A DNA stretch of 64,000 nucleotides from Snodgrassella alvi. GTDB lineage: Bacteria; Pseudomonadota; Gammaproteobacteria; Burkholderiales; Neisseriaceae. This document shows positions 38,019-50,867 of this stretch, piece after piece. Under the pieces are notes generated by a model. It made no database searches. It saw only the letters and a program-made list of their open reading frames with translations, and was not told the origin of the DNA. Every line of letters begins with the position of its first letter. Position 1 is the first letter of the stretch. The position numbers were made by a program, and so were the translations under genes. The stretch spans positions 166,972-230,971 of the forward strand of contig NZ_MEIO01000025.1 in the NCBI RefSeq assembly GCF_002777745.1, in the 5' to 3' direction.

Positions 38019-40376
38019 TTAAGTGCGTAATTGTGCACCAATTGTGCTGCCTATATCAATGAATTTTTTCATTATTTCTTCAACTTCTTCATCGGTTAGT
38101 GTTTGTTCGGTGCTTTGCAGAATAATTTTTATAGCCAGACTCTTGGTATTTTCAGCTATTCCTTTACCGCGATAAACATCGAATATTGATATTTCTTGAA
38201 TTGCTGGATGCTTTACTGTGGCCAGTGTGTTAATTAACTGTTCGGCAGTAGTTTGCTCCGATACGATAAATGCCAGATCACGCCGTACTGGCTGAAATTT
38301 AGATACTGGCTGATAAGTAATTCTGGCCTGTGTTAATACGGCGCTTAAATCCAGCTCGAATAAAATGGGTGATTGGGGTAAATCATATTTTTGTGTCCAG
38401 CGTGGATGCAGCTCACCGATAACACCAATTACTTTATTATCAATAATGATTTCAGCAGTTCTGCCGGGATGTAAGGCTGGATGCTGTGCGGTACGATAAT
38501 CAACTGTGTGTGCACTCAATAAGCCAGCAACATCATTTTTAACATCGTAAAAATCAACATTGCGTGTTGTTACAGCCCACTGCTCAGGCAGAACTGAACC
38601 ATATGCCAACCCGGCAATTTTTTTGGTTTGAGTGTATTTTTCGTCTTGTTTATCAAATACGCGAGCTACTTCGAATAATCTTACTCGGTTTTGTTTACGA
38701 TTAAGATTATTGTGCAGTATTTCAATCAGTCCGCCAAACAGGGTGGAGCGCATGACACTGAGCTGGCTGGCTATTGGGTTCTGCAAACGAATTGGGCTGG
38801 TATTGTCTGCCAGATCACGTTCCCATGCTTCTTCTACGAATGCATAGCTTACTACTTCCTGATAGCCGCAGTTTGCCAGCTGATGATAAATGCTGAATAA
38901 GGGTTTTTGTGTTTCTGGTAAGGCCACCATGTTTAATTTGCCATTGGTGTGGTCGTCTGGAATGTTTTCATAACCATAGACGCGGCCAATTTCTTCAATC
39001 AGGTCTGCCTCGATTTCAATATCAAAACGGAAGCTTGGTGCGGTTACAATAAAACCATCCTCACAAGTCTGTGGATTGAGCCCTAAGTGTTGCAAGATGA
39101 TGTTTATATCTGCTGCTGCAATGGTAACGCCCAATACTTTTGCTACTCTTGCTGTACGTACTTTTACCTGTTTGGTGGTTGGTAATATGCCTGTTGCTTC
39201 AGTGATTGTGCCAATATCGCCGCCACAGATTTGTTTGATTAGGGTAGTTGCGCGTTCAATGGCTTCTTGTTGTAGGTTGAAGTCTACACCCCGTTCAAAG
39301 CGAAATGATGAGTCGGAACCAAATCCATATTGACGAGCTTTGCCGGCAATAATATCTGGTGTAAACCAAGCACTCTCGATAACAACATTTTGGGTATCAG
39401 TTGTAACTGAGCTGGCAGCACCACCCATTAATCCGGCAATGCTCAATACTTGTTTCTCATCTGCAACCACCAGTGTATTACTGTTTAAGGTAACTGTTTT
39501 TTCATTCAGACAGGCCAATGTTTCACCCTCTTGGGCTCGGCGGACAATCAGTTTACCGGTAATTTTGTCTGCATCAAACATGTGTAATGGCTGTCCCAGC
39601 TCAAGCATGACGTAGTTGCCGATATCAACCAGTGCGTTGATGCTACGCAGGCCACTGCGTTCCAGTCGCTGTTTTAGCCATGCTGGTGTGGCAGCATGTG
39701 AATTGACTCCGCGTACTACTCGGCTGAGAAAGCGGCCACAGTCTTCCGGGGCATTGATGCTAACTGGCTGGCAGGCCTCCGTTGTTGGCTGATTAGGAGT
39801 GATTTCTATTGGATTTAATACTGTCTGGGTTAGTGCGCCAACTTCACGTGCTATGCCTTTTATGCTCAGGCAATCTGCTCGATTTGGAGTAATTTTCAGG
39901 GTTAGTAAGTAATCATCTAACTCTAGATAATCACGAATATTATTACCAACGGGTGCGTCGGCAGGCAGAATTAGTAGGCCGTTTACTTCATCTGGCAAGC
40001 CTAATTCTTTTGCAGAACAAAGCATTCCATTGGATACCTGACCGCGCATTTTGGTGGGTTTGATTTTGAAATTGCCCGGCAAAATGGCGCCAGGTAAGGC
40101 GCAGGGTACTTTGATACCTGGCTGTACATTGGGAGCGCCACAAACGATTTGTATCAGTTCACCTGTACCTGCATCAATTTGGGTAATGTTGAGCCGATCT
40201 GCATCAGGATGCTTGGTTACTGTTTTAACTTCAGCAATGACTACGCCACTAAAGGCAGGGGCTGCCAGACTGGTTTCTTCTACTTCCAGTCCTGCCATAG
40301 TCAGTAAGTGTGCCAGCTGTTCGGCTGGCAATTGAGGATTAACCCATGAATATAGCCAATTTTGAGAAAATTGCAT
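38019..40376 (-). CDS. pheT: Phenylalanyl-tRNA synthetase beta subunit
   Basis: 785 residues (E. coli 795). With PheS it forms the alpha2-beta2 enzyme that charges tRNA-Phe. Visible domains: N-terminal MQFSQNWLYSWVNP, the EMAP/tRNA-binding domain (about 39-150, HPDADRLNITQIDAG), B3/B4 editing domain (about 210-370), B5 (about 400-470), and the C-terminal ferredoxin-fold anticodon-binding domain (about 690-785, KFQPVRRDLAFIV). It is separated from pheS by 270 bases that hold a broken small gene. Confidence 0.97.
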   Translation of the reverse strand: MQFSQNWLYSWVNPQLPAEQLAHLLTMAGLEVEETSLAAPAFSGVVIAEVKTVTKHPDADRLNITQIDAGTGELIQIVCGAPNVQPGIKVPCALPGAILPGNFKIKPTKMRGQVSNGMLCSAKELGLPDEVNGLLILPADAPVGNNIRDYLELDDYLLTLKITPNRADCLSIKGIAREVGALTQTVLNPIEITPNQPTTEACQPVSINAPEDCGRFLSRVVRGVNSHAATPAWLKQRLERSGLRSINALVDIGNYVMLELGQPLHMFDADKITGKLIVRRAQEGETLACLNEKTVTLNSNTLVVADEKQVLSIAGLMGGAASSVTTDTQNVVIESAWFTPDIIAGKARQYGFGSDSSFRFERGVDFNLQQEAIERATTLIKQICGGDIGTITEATGILPTTKQVKVRTARVAKVLGVTIAAADINIILQHLGLNPQTCEDGFIVTAPSFRFDIEIEADLIEEIGRVYGYENIPDDHTNGKLNMVALPETQKPLFSIYHQLANCGYQEVVSYAFVEEAWERDLADNTSPIRLQNPIASQLSVMRSTLFGGLIEILHNNLNRKQNRVRLFEVARVFDKQDEKYTQTKKIAGLAYGSVLPEQWAVTTRNVDFYDVKNDVAGLLSAHTVDYRTAQHPALHPGRTAEIIIDNKVIGVIGELHPRWTQKYDLPQSPILFELDLSAVLTQARITYQPVSKFQPVRRDLAFIVSEQTTAEQLINTLATVKHPAIQEISIFDVYRGKGIAENTKSLAIKIILQSTEQTLTDEEVEEIMKKFIDIGSTIGAQLRT

Positions 40377-40452
40377 GATGCTTCCAGTATGTATTCTGTT
40401 GCGGTTTAATCCAAAAGTGTGGTGGTTATGCCTGTAATGATGGTTTACTTGA

Positions 40453-40597
40453 TTATTTAATCAGTTTGGATGCTGCATCTTCACTTTTGGGTTTGATGTT
40501 ATTTGCAGATGAATCTGCTGTAACAGGTATCAGGTTATTTTCAGCTTTTGTGCTGAAGCTAAAATCAGGAACAAATAAATGGTTGGTTTAATGCCAT
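40453..40597 (-). pseudogene. Broken small gene between pheS and pheT
   Basis: AGGAG lies eight bases before ATG at 40597. The frame reads MALNQPFI, then after a one-base shift FVPDFSFSTKAENNL, IPVTADSSANNIKPKSEDAA, SKLIK and TAA at 40453-40455. Length 145 is one more than a multiple of three, which fits a single frameshift in the run TTTATTTG. The shine-dalgarno and the natural ending argue that it was once translated. It resembles no attenuator peptide, since it has few Phe residues. Unknown family. Confidence 0.45.
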
Positions 40598-40646
40598 GGT
40601 TATTGCTCCTACCTTTTATTGTTTTTCGATTATGTGACAATTAATT

Positions 40647-41651
<1,005 letters not shown>

Positions 41652-41870
41652 TTAAAAATTAAACGAAGTAGTGTTTTTATGCTCTTTGCCTTGCTGTTGA
41701 ATACGCTGGAATTTTTATCAATACCAAGCCTGAAATGGGCAAAACAGGCAATATAACACGCTATAATAAAATATGTGCTAAAAGGTTATTTTAACGCGAA
41801 ATTCGTGTGGTCAACAATGCTGAACGATGGTTTGGTTATGATTGGGATTGTTTGATAAGGCTGGAATACA

Positions 41871-41898
41871 AAAAAAGGAAACCGAAGTTTCCTTTTTT
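41871..41898 (-). terminator. Terminator after rplT
   Basis: AAAAAAGGAAAC and GTTTCCTTTTTT form a perfect 12-base stem with a four-base loop. It lies 16 bases after the rplT stop on the minus strand. Confidence 0.9.
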
Positions 41899-41913
41899 CC
41901 CAAAACCTGTTTA

Positions 41914-42270
41914 TCAGGCTAAAGCAGCTTTTGCTTGTGCTGCCAGTTGGGCAAATGCAGCCTGATCGAAAACAGCCAGATCAGCCAATACTTTGCGGTC
42001 GATAACGATGGCAGCTTTTTTCAAGCCATTCATGAATTTGCTGTAAGACAAACCATTTTGGCGAGCGGCTGCGTTAATACGCACAATCCACAATTGACGG
42101 AATTGACGTTTGCGCTGACGGCGGTCACGGTAAGCGTATTGACCGGCTTTCATTACTGCCTGTTTGGCAATACGATAGACGTTTTTACGACGGCCGCGGT
42201 AGCCTTTGGCTAATGCTAAAACTTTTTTGTGACGGGCACGAGCGGTAACACCACGTTTTACGCGAGGCAT
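41914..42270 (-). CDS. rplT: 50S ribosomal protein L20
   Basis: 118 residues, the standard length. L20 is an early assembly protein of the large subunit that binds 23S r[23 protein letters not shown], the [20 protein letters not shown] block and the C-terminal [13 protein letters not shown] are typical. It is 12 bases after rpmI. In E. coli and in Firmicutes L20 represses its own operon by binding the leader. Confidence 0.98.
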   Translation of the reverse strand: MPRVKRGVTARARHKKVLALAKGYRGRRKNVYRIAKQAVMKAGQYAYRDRRQRKRQFRQLWIVRINAAARQNGLSYSKFMNGLKKAAIVIDRKVLADLAVFDQAAFAQLAAQAKAALA

Positions 42271-42282
42271 AGTTCAAACTCC

Positions 42283-42480
42283 TTAAGCGTAGGGTAACAT
42301 TTTGTGGACAGAAGCCATATCGCGTTCATTCACCAGAGAGGTGCCACGCAATTGACGTTTGTTTTTGGTGGTTTTTTTCGTCAGAATGTGACGTTTGAAC
42401 GCATGTGCGCGTTTTACACCACCGTTACCCAATACTTTAAAGCGTTTTTTCGCGCTTGATTTGGATTTCATTTTCGGCAT
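42283..42480 (-). CDS. rpmI: 50S ribosomal protein L35
   Basis: 65 residues from ATG at 42480, with GGAG seven bases upstream; a frame reaching 42576 would add a non-family extension. [20 protein letters not shown] and [16 protein letters not shown] are family hallmarks. It is transcribed with rplT from the promoter at 42604-42632, behind a leader of about 115 bases. Confidence 0.97.
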   Translation of the reverse strand: MPKMKSKSSAKKRFKVLGNGGVKRAHAFKRHILTKKTTKNKRQLRGTSLVNERDMASVHKMLPYA

Positions 42481-42603
42481 GGGAAAACTCCATTGTTGTT
42501 TGATCAGGCGAGGGGTGGCTATAAATAGCACTTTAACCCACACACCACGGTTTTTGCCGCTTAAATATTGATTCATGCACAGCGGCGATGCACAAAGAGG
42601 GAA

Positions 42604-42632
42604 ATTATAATATACCTGTGCCGGTAAGACAA
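42604..42632 (-). promoter_or_regulatory. Promoter of rpmI-rplT
   Basis: On the minus strand, -35 TTGTCT (42632-42627) and a perfect -10 TATAAT (42609-42604) are exactly 17 bases apart. Transcription should start near 42597, leaving a leader of about 115 bases before rpmI. Confidence 0.75.
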
Positions 42633-42703
42633 TATGGCAGTCATTATCTGCTATTTATGCATGTGCAACAGGTAAATATATTTGCTGTATGTGCCAATAT
42701 ATG

Positions 42704-42742
42704 AAAAGCCTCATTTTATCTGAGAAAAAATGAGGCTTTTTT
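42704..42742 (-). terminator. Terminator between infC and rpmI
   Basis: AAAAGCCTCATTTT (42704-42717) and AAAATGAGGCTTTT (42727-42740) form a 14-base perfect stem. It starts 27 bases after the infC stop on the minus strand and separates thrS-infC from rpmI-rplT. Confidence 0.85.
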
Positions 42743-42768
42743 ATGACAGGCTGAAACTTAGATAATGG

Positions 42769-43287
42769 TTATTTCTTTTTCGGTGCAATAATCATTACCA
42801 TCTGGCGACCTTCCATTTTAGGAAACTGCTCAACGGTGCCGATTTCTATCAAATCAGCTTGAATACGCTTGAGTAGTTCTGCACCCAAATGTTGGTGCGC
42901 CATTTCGCGTCCGCGAAACCGTAAGGTGACTTTTACTTTGTCGCCGTCAGTCAAAAAGCGGGTGATGTTGCGCATTTTGATCTGATAATCACCTTCATCA
43001 GTACCAGGACGGAATTTGATTTCCTTAACTTGCACCTGTTTCTGCTTTTTGCGCTGCTCGTCGCGTTTTTTGGCTTGTTCGTATTTGAATTTACCAAAAT
43101 CCATTAATTTGCAGACGGGCGGCTTGGCGGTAGGGGCGATTTCCACCAGATCCACATCGTGCTCTTCAGCCAGTTTCATGGCTTGTTGAGTAGATACTAC
43201 ACCCAACTGTTCACCAGTTGGACCAATCAAACGCACTTCTTTGATGGTGATTTCACCGTTGATGCGTGCTTCGCGTTCTTGAGCGAT
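42769..43287 (-). CDS. infC: Translation initiation factor IF-3, ATC start codon
   Basis: 172 residues starting at ATC (43287-43285), preceded by AAGGAG seven bases upstream. From there the product begins [20 protein letters not shown] (read with Met first), which matches the full IF-3 N-terminus; the first in-frame GTG (43236) would delete 17 conserved residues. IF-3 keeps ribosomal subunits apart and checks the start codon. Its own rare start codon is the basis of the known feedback loop in E. coli, where infC starts with AUU. The C-terminal domain is complete ([18 protein letters not shown]). It lies 21 bases after thrS. Confidence 0.95.
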   Translation of the reverse strand: MAQEREARINGEITIKEVRLIGPTGEQLGVVSTQQAMKLAEEHDVDLVEIAPTAKPPVCKLMDFGKFKYEQAKKRDEQRKKQKQVQVKEIKFRPGTDEGDYQIKMRNITRFLTDGDKVKVTLRFRGREMAHQHLGAELLKRIQADLIEIGTVEQFPKMEGRQMVMIIAPKKK

Positions 43288-43308
43288 GGTCGTACTCCTT
43301 ATTCACGT

Positions 43309-45216
43309 TTAATGAAGAGACAAGGTTTCCTGTTTCAGTTGGGTAATGAATGTTTCTATATCCATCTGACCCAGATCTTCGCCGCCGCGTTTGCGTACGG
43401 CAACCTTGTTGTCCTGTTTTTCTTTCTCGCCTATGACTAATTGATAGGGTAGGCGTTGCGTACTGTTATCTCGGATTTTGTATCCAATTTTCTCATTACG
43501 CAAGTCTAAATGCACGCGGAAGCCTTCTGCGGTTAAACGCGTGGCAAGTTGCCGACAGTATTCGGTCTGTGCTTCGGTAATATTCATTATTACCATTTGT
43601 ACCGGCGCCAGCCATAGTGGGAATGCACCGGCATGATGTTCAATCAGGATGCCGATAAAGCGTTCTAGTGAACCTAGTATGGCACGGTGAAGCATTACTG
43701 GGCGAGCACGGCCGTTTTCTTCAGTCACATATTCGGCACCCAGACGTTCTGGCAGAACAAAATCTAGCTGGATGGTGCCACATTGCCACGAACGACCTAA
43801 TGCGTCTTTTATGTGATATTCCACTTTGGGGCCATAAAAAGCGCCTTCACCGAGTAATTCTTCCCAAGTAACGCCACAGGCTGTCAGGGCATCACGTAAT
43901 CCTTGTTCAGCTTTATCCCAGATGGTATCGGAACCAGCACGTTTTTCGGGGCGGAGGGATAGTTTGACAGCTACGTCGTTAAATTCAAACTGGCGGTAAA
44001 TGCGCATTACCAGTTCGTTGAATGCTTTGGCTTCGCTGACGATCTGATCTTCTGTACAGAAAATGTGTGCATCGTCTTGAGTAAATCCACGTACGCGCAT
44101 TAGGCCATGTAGGGCACCGGATGGTTCGTTACGATGGCAAGAGCCAAATTCAGCTAAGCGTAACGGCAGATCACGGTATGAGCGTAAACCTTGATTAAAA
44201 ATCTGGATATGGCCAGGGCAATTCATGGGTTTAACAGCATAAACACGTTTTTCCGATTCGGTAATAAACATGTTTTCTTTGTAGTTATCCCAGTGACCGG
44301 ATTTTTCCCACAGACTGCGATCCATAATCATGGGCGTTTTGATTTCCTGATAGCCGGCGGCAGAGAGTTCGCGGCGCAGATGCTGCTCAATAATCTGCCA
44401 CAGTGACCAGCCTTTTGGATGCCAGAATACCATGCCCGGTGCTTCGTCCTGCAAATGGAATAAATCCATTTGTTTGGCCAGTTTGCGGTGATCGCGTTTT
44501 TCTGCTTCTTCTATACGCTGGATATAAGCTTTTAGGTCTTCTTTGCTGGCCCAGGCTGTGCCATAGATGCGTTGTAACTGTTCGTTTTTGGCATCTCCGC
44601 GCCAGTAGGCACCGGAAAGCTTGGTCAGTTTGAAGTTTTTCAGGAAGCGGGTGTTGGGAACATGTGGCCCCCGGCACATATCAACGTATTCCTGATGGTA
44701 ATACAGACCCATTGCTTTTTCTTCAGGCATGTCTTCTATCAGGCGTAGTTTGTAATCTTCATGGCGCTGCTTAAATACGCTGATTACTTCGTCACGCGGG
44801 GTAACTTTTTTGATTACATCATAATTTTGTGCAATCAGTTCTTTCATGCGTGCTTCAATAGCTGCTATGTCTTCGGGCGTAAAGGGGCGTTCGTACCAGA
44901 TGTCGTAATAAAAGCCATCCTCAATTACTGGTCCTATAACCATTTTAGCTTCAGGATATAGTTGTTTAACGGCATGGCCGACCAGATGGGCGCAGGAGTG
45001 GCGAATGATTTCGACACCTTCTTTATCTTTTGCGGTAATGATGCTGATCTGTGCATCTTCTGTTACCTGATCACATGTATCTACCAGTTTGCCATTAATC
45101 TTACCGGCAATTGCGGCTTTGGCTAAGCCTGCGCCTATGGAAGCGGCAATGTCGGCTATGCTTAATGGCGCTTCAAACTGACGGACAGAACCGTCTGGCA
45201 GGGTAATGTTTAACAT
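43309..45216 (-). CDS. thrS: Threonyl-tRNA synthetase
   Basis: 635 residues from ATG at 45216 (E. coli 642), with GGAG five bases upstream. A reading frame reaching 45384 adds 56 residues unlike the family. It charges tRNA-Thr and edits mischarged Ser. TGS domain 1-61 ([20 protein letters not shown]), editing domain with [13 protein letters not shown], the class II core with the zinc ligands (Cys in [13 protein letters not shown], and two His), and a C-terminal anticodon-binding domain (about 535-635). First gene of thrS-infC. The leader is only about 245 bases and shared with divergent tgt. Confidence 0.97.
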   Translation of the reverse strand: MLNITLPDGSVRQFEAPLSIADIAASIGAGLAKAAIAGKINGKLVDTCDQVTEDAQISIITAKDKEGVEIIRHSCAHLVGHAVKQLYPEAKMVIGPVIEDGFYYDIWYERPFTPEDIAAIEARMKELIAQNYDVIKKVTPRDEVISVFKQRHEDYKLRLIEDMPEEKAMGLYYHQEYVDMCRGPHVPNTRFLKNFKLTKLSGAYWRGDAKNEQLQRIYGTAWASKEDLKAYIQRIEEAEKRDHRKLAKQMDLFHLQDEAPGMVFWHPKGWSLWQIIEQHLRRELSAAGYQEIKTPMIMDRSLWEKSGHWDNYKENMFITESEKRVYAVKPMNCPGHIQIFNQGLRSYRDLPLRLAEFGSCHRNEPSGALHGLMRVRGFTQDDAHIFCTEDQIVSEAKAFNELVMRIYRQFEFNDVAVKLSLRPEKRAGSDTIWDKAEQGLRDALTACGVTWEELLGEGAFYGPKVEYHIKDALGRSWQCGTIQLDFVLPERLGAEYVTEENGRARPVMLHRAILGSLERFIGILIEHHAGAFPLWLAPVQMVIMNITEAQTEYCRQLATRLTAEGFRVHLDLRNEKIGYKIRDNSTQRLPYQLVIGEKEKQDNKVAVRKRGGEDLGQMDIETFITQLKQETLSLH

Positions 45217-45362
45217 GCATACTCCACAAACAACAGACCAGGCTCGCTTGATACAAGTGAGAAAATCAGGTGGCTGCTTTTGATTATATTTATCAATTAA
45301 AGGGTTGGATAAAAGCGACAGCTGTTGGTTAACTTTCGCTTCGGGTAAGGAATTTATTTTAA

Positions 45363-46577
<1,215 letters not shown>

Positions 46578-46698
46578 TTAGATTTTTGATATTGCGTTGC
46601 TTTTCTTTGTATTACTAGTGAATATAATGGGTTGCTGATGGATTGGTATGCTATCGGCAATTTTCTTTGGATATTATTGGGTATAGTGGAGAAGTAGT

Positions 46699-48081
46699 AT
46701 GGGTAAGAAAGCATGGTCCGGTCGTTTTCATGAACCGGTTAGTGAGCTGGTTAAGCAGTACACTGCATCAATATCATTTGATCAGCGTCTGGCACAATGT
46801 GACATTCAGGGTTCATTGGCACATGCGCAGATGCTACATCAGGCTGGTGTGCTGAGTGCGGAAGATTTGTCTGCAATTAATGCTGGTATGCAGGAAATTT
46901 TACAGGAAATAGCTGCCGGAAAAATTGACTGGTCGGTTGATCTGGAAGATGTTCATATGAATGTGGAACAGCTGCTGACACAGAAGGTGGGTGATGCTGG
47001 CAAGCGCTTGCATACAGGCCGTAGCCGTAATGATCAAGTGGCTACGGATATCAGGCTGTGGCTGCGTGAAGAAATTGATCATATTGTGGAACTAATTAGG
47101 GATTTGCAGTCCGCGCTGGTTGATTTGGCTGATAATAATGCTGAAGTGGTGATGCCTGGCTTTACTCATATGCAGGTAGCTCAGCCTGTTAGTTTTGGCC
47201 ACCATATGCTGGCTTATGTTGAGATGCTGGGGCGAGATTGTGAACGTATGTTTGATTGTCGTCATCGTGTTAACCGGATGCCATTGGGTGCTGCTGCACT
47301 GGCAGGAACTACGTTTCCGATCAGGCGTGAGGTAACTGCGCAATTACTCGGTTTTGAAGCAATTTGCCAGAATTCTCTGGATGCTGTGTCTGATCGTGAT
47401 TTTGCCATTGAATTTGCTGCTGCTGCGTCAATTTTGATGATGCACCTGTCGCGTCTGAGTGAAGAGTTGATTTACTGGATGAGTCCGCGCTTTGGTTTTA
47501 TTGATATTGCTGACCGTTTTTGTACTGGCTCCAGCATTATGCCGCAGAAGAAAAATCCGGATGTACCTGAACTGGTGCGCGGTAAGAGTGGGCGTGTAGT
47601 GGGGCATTTGATGGGCTTGATTACTTTGATGAAGTCACAGCCACTGGCTTATAACAAAGATAATCAGGAAGACAAGGAGCCACTTTTTGATACGGTAGAT
47701 ACTCTGGTAAATACTCTGCGTATTTATGCGGATATGATGCGTGGTGTCAGTGTGAAACCTGAGAATATGCGTGCTGCTGTGTTACAGGGCTTTGCGACAG
47801 CGACTGATTTGGCTGATTATCTGGTTAAAAAAGGTTTACCGTTTCGCGATAGTCATGAGGTGGTTGCACGTGCGGTAAGATTGGCGGAAGAGCAGCAGCA
47901 TGAGTTAAGTGAGTTACCGCTGGATGTGCTGCGATCATTTTCCACTTTGATAGATGAGGATGTGTATCAGGTACTTTCTCCTGAGGGTAGTCTTAATGCG
48001 CGTAGTCATGTTGGTGGTACGGCGCCAGCGCAGGTGCGTGCACAGGTTGCACGCTGGCGTGAGTTTTTACAAACTGTTTAA
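46699..48081 (+). CDS. argH: Argininosuccinate lyase
   Basis: 460 residues (E. coli 457). It splits argininosuccinate into arginine and fumarate, the last step of arginine synthesis. The superfamily loop [20 protein letters not shown], the N-terminal [19 protein letters not shown] and [12 protein letters not shown] are all intact. GGAG lies nine bases before the ATG. It is a one-gene unit ending in a strong hairpin (48117-48152). Other arg genes are not in the window. Confidence 0.97.
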   Translation: MGKKAWSGRFHEPVSELVKQYTASISFDQRLAQCDIQGSLAHAQMLHQAGVLSAEDLSAINAGMQEILQEIAAGKIDWSVDLEDVHMNVEQLLTQKVGDAGKRLHTGRSRNDQVATDIRLWLREEIDHIVELIRDLQSALVDLADNNAEVVMPGFTHMQVAQPVSFGHHMLAYVEMLGRDCERMFDCRHRVNRMPLGAAALAGTTFPIRREVTAQLLGFEAICQNSLDAVSDRDFAIEFAAAASILMMHLSRLSEELIYWMSPRFGFIDIADRFCTGSSIMPQKKNPDVPELVRGKSGRVVGHLMGLITLMKSQPLAYNKDNQEDKEPLFDTVDTLVNTLRIYADMMRGVSVKPENMRAAVLQGFATATDLADYLVKKGLPFRDSHEVVARAVRLAEEQQHELSELPLDVLRSFSTLIDEDVYQVLSPEGSLNARSHVGGTAPAQVRAQVARWREFLQTV

Positions 48082-48116
48082 ATTTTATTACGTTTGATGT
48101 TTTATGTAGTTAATTT

Positions 48117-48152
48117 AAAAATCAGGCAGATTAATTTCTGCCTGATTTTTTG
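48117..48152 (+). terminator. Terminator of argH
   Basis: AAAAATCAGGCAG (48117-48129) pairs with CTGCCTGATTTTT (48138-48150), then T. It lies 36 bases after the stop. Confidence 0.9.
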
Positions 48153-49374
48153 TATTTGTTTGTTTGGAAAATTTTGTTTTGGCCGGTGATTTATTTTTAA
48201 AGAGTATTGTAAAATGTATTTTTTATTAACTGCTTAATTTTTATTGGTTTTATTTTTTGAAAAGTTGTGACTGAAAGATACTATAAAGGGGATTGTAGGG
48301 AATGGTGCTATTAAGAATGCTCATTTTAAAACCGGTGGGATGGTTATTATGTATGTGTTATTAATGCAAATACCTAACTGCATGAATGGGTCTTTAGTTT
48401 CTGTTTGCATTCTTGAATATCTGAAATTAATTTAAGAATTTATATTCAATTGTACATACGTGAGATTGACCAAGAATAAATTTAGTGATCAGGTTATAAA
48501 ATCTTAATGAAAGAATAATTCAGGCATCTGAGAATTCATATGATTTAGTTTTGTTGTGTAGTTAATAAGAAAGATTCACGGGCTCTTAATTTATATTTTA
48601 AAAACTTATGTATTTTGGATGGCAGATGTGAATTCTTGTTGATATATTTTTGTTCTACGCAAATCTGTTATTGATGTTGATATTTAGCTTATGTTAGATC
48701 ATAAAATGGTGGATTTTCAGCATAATCTGAATTAAATGTTAAAAATTGTTTGGATACAGTACCTATTTTCTTATAAATAGACTTCAGACAAAATCGTTTT
48801 CAGTTGAAATCTAGATAACGGCGAATTAGTAACTGAGATTAATATATTAGTTGATTATTTTATTTATAATTTATTGAATCTACGTGAATTTATATTGAAG
48901 ATGGCTTAATGTTGCTGCATAATGGTTTTCTTCTGCTACCAAAATGTTGGCATAAGGTGATACTGTGATCGTTATGTGTTACTCATTTGTAATACTGGCG
49001 GAATTCTCAGGTTTTCATATGGTATCTGGTTTATCTGCCTCATGATTTTGCAATTTTGATAGATAAGATTAAATTTTTTTATAAGAAACAATATTTCGAT
49101 AGGTTATTTCATAAAATTACCTTGGGAGTCTGGATTATCTGGCTATCTGTTGTATAGATAATAGTTTAGGCAGGTATGCTTAATTTTCTATTATGAAGAT
49201 TTTTTCCAGTATATTTCATCAGTCTTAACTATCATTTGAATGGTATTGGAATCAACTCAGTTAATATAAAGGAAAAATTATTCAAAATATGCTGGTTATT
49301 TGTGTTTAATTAATTTACAATTATTAACCTGTTTGAATTTATCTTTGTTTTTCTTTATATTTTAAAGGGCTGTT
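48153..49374. other. 1.2 kb gene desert, strongly AT-rich
   Basis: No frame longer than about 25 codons with a ribosome binding site is visible on either strand. I see no IS ends, tRNA, or preserved coding pieces. It could contain a small RNA or a long 5' region for the lipoprotein gene, or be worn-out sequence. It is the largest empty stretch in the window. Confidence 0.4.
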
Positions 49375-50541
49375 ATGCGATTGCAGATTACAAAAATGGT
49401 TTTGGTGCTGGCTGTGGCTGGGCTGGTATCGGCTTGTGGAAATAAGATAGAAGAATCACCCGATAAGATGGTTCGTGCTGGTATGCAGCGCATGATGACG
49501 GAAGATAATCAGTTTAATTTCACTGGTACTGTTAAACTGGAATTGGGAAATCAGGCAGGTGTAAACGCTGCAGATAAAAGTACCGATGTCATTGCGCATC
49601 AGGCAAGTGATGCTTCCGAGGAGCTATCTGAAGTAGAATCAGATTATTACAAACAGCAAATGGAATCTGTCAACAGGGTAATGGGAATAATTAGTAAATC
49701 AGTTTCGATTCCGGTTACTGGTGCGGTGGATATTAAGAAGGGACGTGTGGAAGTTATTCCAGAGTTTCGTTATGAAAACAAAAATGCACTAATTTCTTAT
49801 AAATTTCCTGTTCATATAGATTTTAATAATCTGTCTGTATACATGGATGCTTCTGCAATCACTAATCTATCAGATATTACGAATGAACAATCTAATCCTC
49901 AATTAGTGATAGGTGAGCGATATATTCAGCTGGCTTTACCACAGGACAGAGTTCAGCATTTACCAATTGCTGACTTGTTGAAGAGTCTGCCTAAGGCTAT
50001 TGATGATGGTTATGCTGCTATTGAATCTGGCGCATTTAGCAAGGTAGCCGTGGACGAATTTGGTAAAGGACTGGAAGCAAAATCTCAGGTTAGATTTAAT
50101 TCAACCTATGCCATGAGTTTGAAATACGATGTTGCTATGCTGCAAAGTCTTTCTCAGGCTTTGAAGCAGGCTGCTAGTAAAGCTGGTTCAGATAGTAAGT
50201 ATCAACCACAGGATTATGCAGTTTTACAAAATATTGTTGATGGTCTGATATCTGTCTATTCAGGTAATAATGGAACGGCGAATACGCCTTTTGGTTTTTA
50301 TATGGCGCAATTGAAGAATAAGTCGGAACCAATTGTCTATAATTTCTATTTTGATTCCAAAGGTCGAGTTTTAGGTGTTCGCACCCAGATGACGTTACCG
50401 ATGAATGAAATGAAGGGATTGAAAGGACCGGTAAATATTGATTATACAGTTCAGTATGAGTACAACGGAAATCCAAAATTTACTATGCAGCCTACGCCGC
50501 AGAATTCAGTTAATATTGGTTCTCGTTTAGGTTTATACTGA
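49375..50541 (+). CDS. Lipoprotein of unknown function
   Basis: 388 residues. The signal peptide ends in the lipobox LVSAC (Cys21), followed by GNKIEESPDKMVRAGMQRMM, so it is probably anchored in the outer membrane; Asn at +3 rather than Asp agrees with that. The mature part is soluble, with alternating beta-like stretches and a C-terminal half ending in GPVNIDYTVQYEYNGNPKF. There is a glutamate/serine-rich segment around 75-95. No catalytic motif is visible and I do not recognise the family. It is flanked by a 1.2 kb desert upstream and a terminator downstream. AAAGGG lies six bases upstream of the ATG. Confidence 0.8.
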   Translation: MRLQITKMVLVLAVAGLVSACGNKIEESPDKMVRAGMQRMMTEDNQFNFTGTVKLELGNQAGVNAADKSTDVIAHQASDASEELSEVESDYYKQQMESVNRVMGIISKSVSIPVTGAVDIKKGRVEVIPEFRYENKNALISYKFPVHIDFNNLSVYMDASAITNLSDITNEQSNPQLVIGERYIQLALPQDRVQHLPIADLLKSLPKAIDDGYAAIESGAFSKVAVDEFGKGLEAKSQVRFNSTYAMSLKYDVAMLQSLSQALKQAASKAGSDSKYQPQDYAVLQNIVDGLISVYSGNNGTANTPFGFYMAQLKNKSEPIVYNFYFDSKGRVLGVRTQMTLPMNEMKGLKGPVNIDYTVQYEYNGNPKFTMQPTPQNSVNIGSRLGLY

Positions 50542-50580
50542 TAATTAAGTAAGGTTTTTATTTGATTTAAATAATTTTTG

Positions 50581-50610
50581 GCCAGTATGCTTTGCATACT
50601 GGCTTTTTTA
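50581..50610 (+). terminator. Terminator of the unknown lipoprotein gene
   Basis: GCCAGTATGC (50581-50590) pairs with GCATACTGGC (50594-50603), then T6. The rest of the 326-base gap before xerD holds no gene that I can see. Confidence 0.9.
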
Positions 50611-50867
50611 TGTTGTGAAATCAGTTATTTTTATACATGGTTTGAATATTGTGATCGGGATAGTTAAAAACTGATGGTCGAATATATTAAGCTGGGTATA
50701 ATATAAGCAAATTTTTATCGCAAAATAATGGTTTACCGTCATGAGGTTACTGATATGGATGTATTACGTCTATAAACGTCAGTTGCCAATGTATTTTGTT
50801 TCAGTACGGCAAATTAAAATACTATTCGGTTAAGTTGGCTTATCTACAATGAGTTTTGCTTTATATT

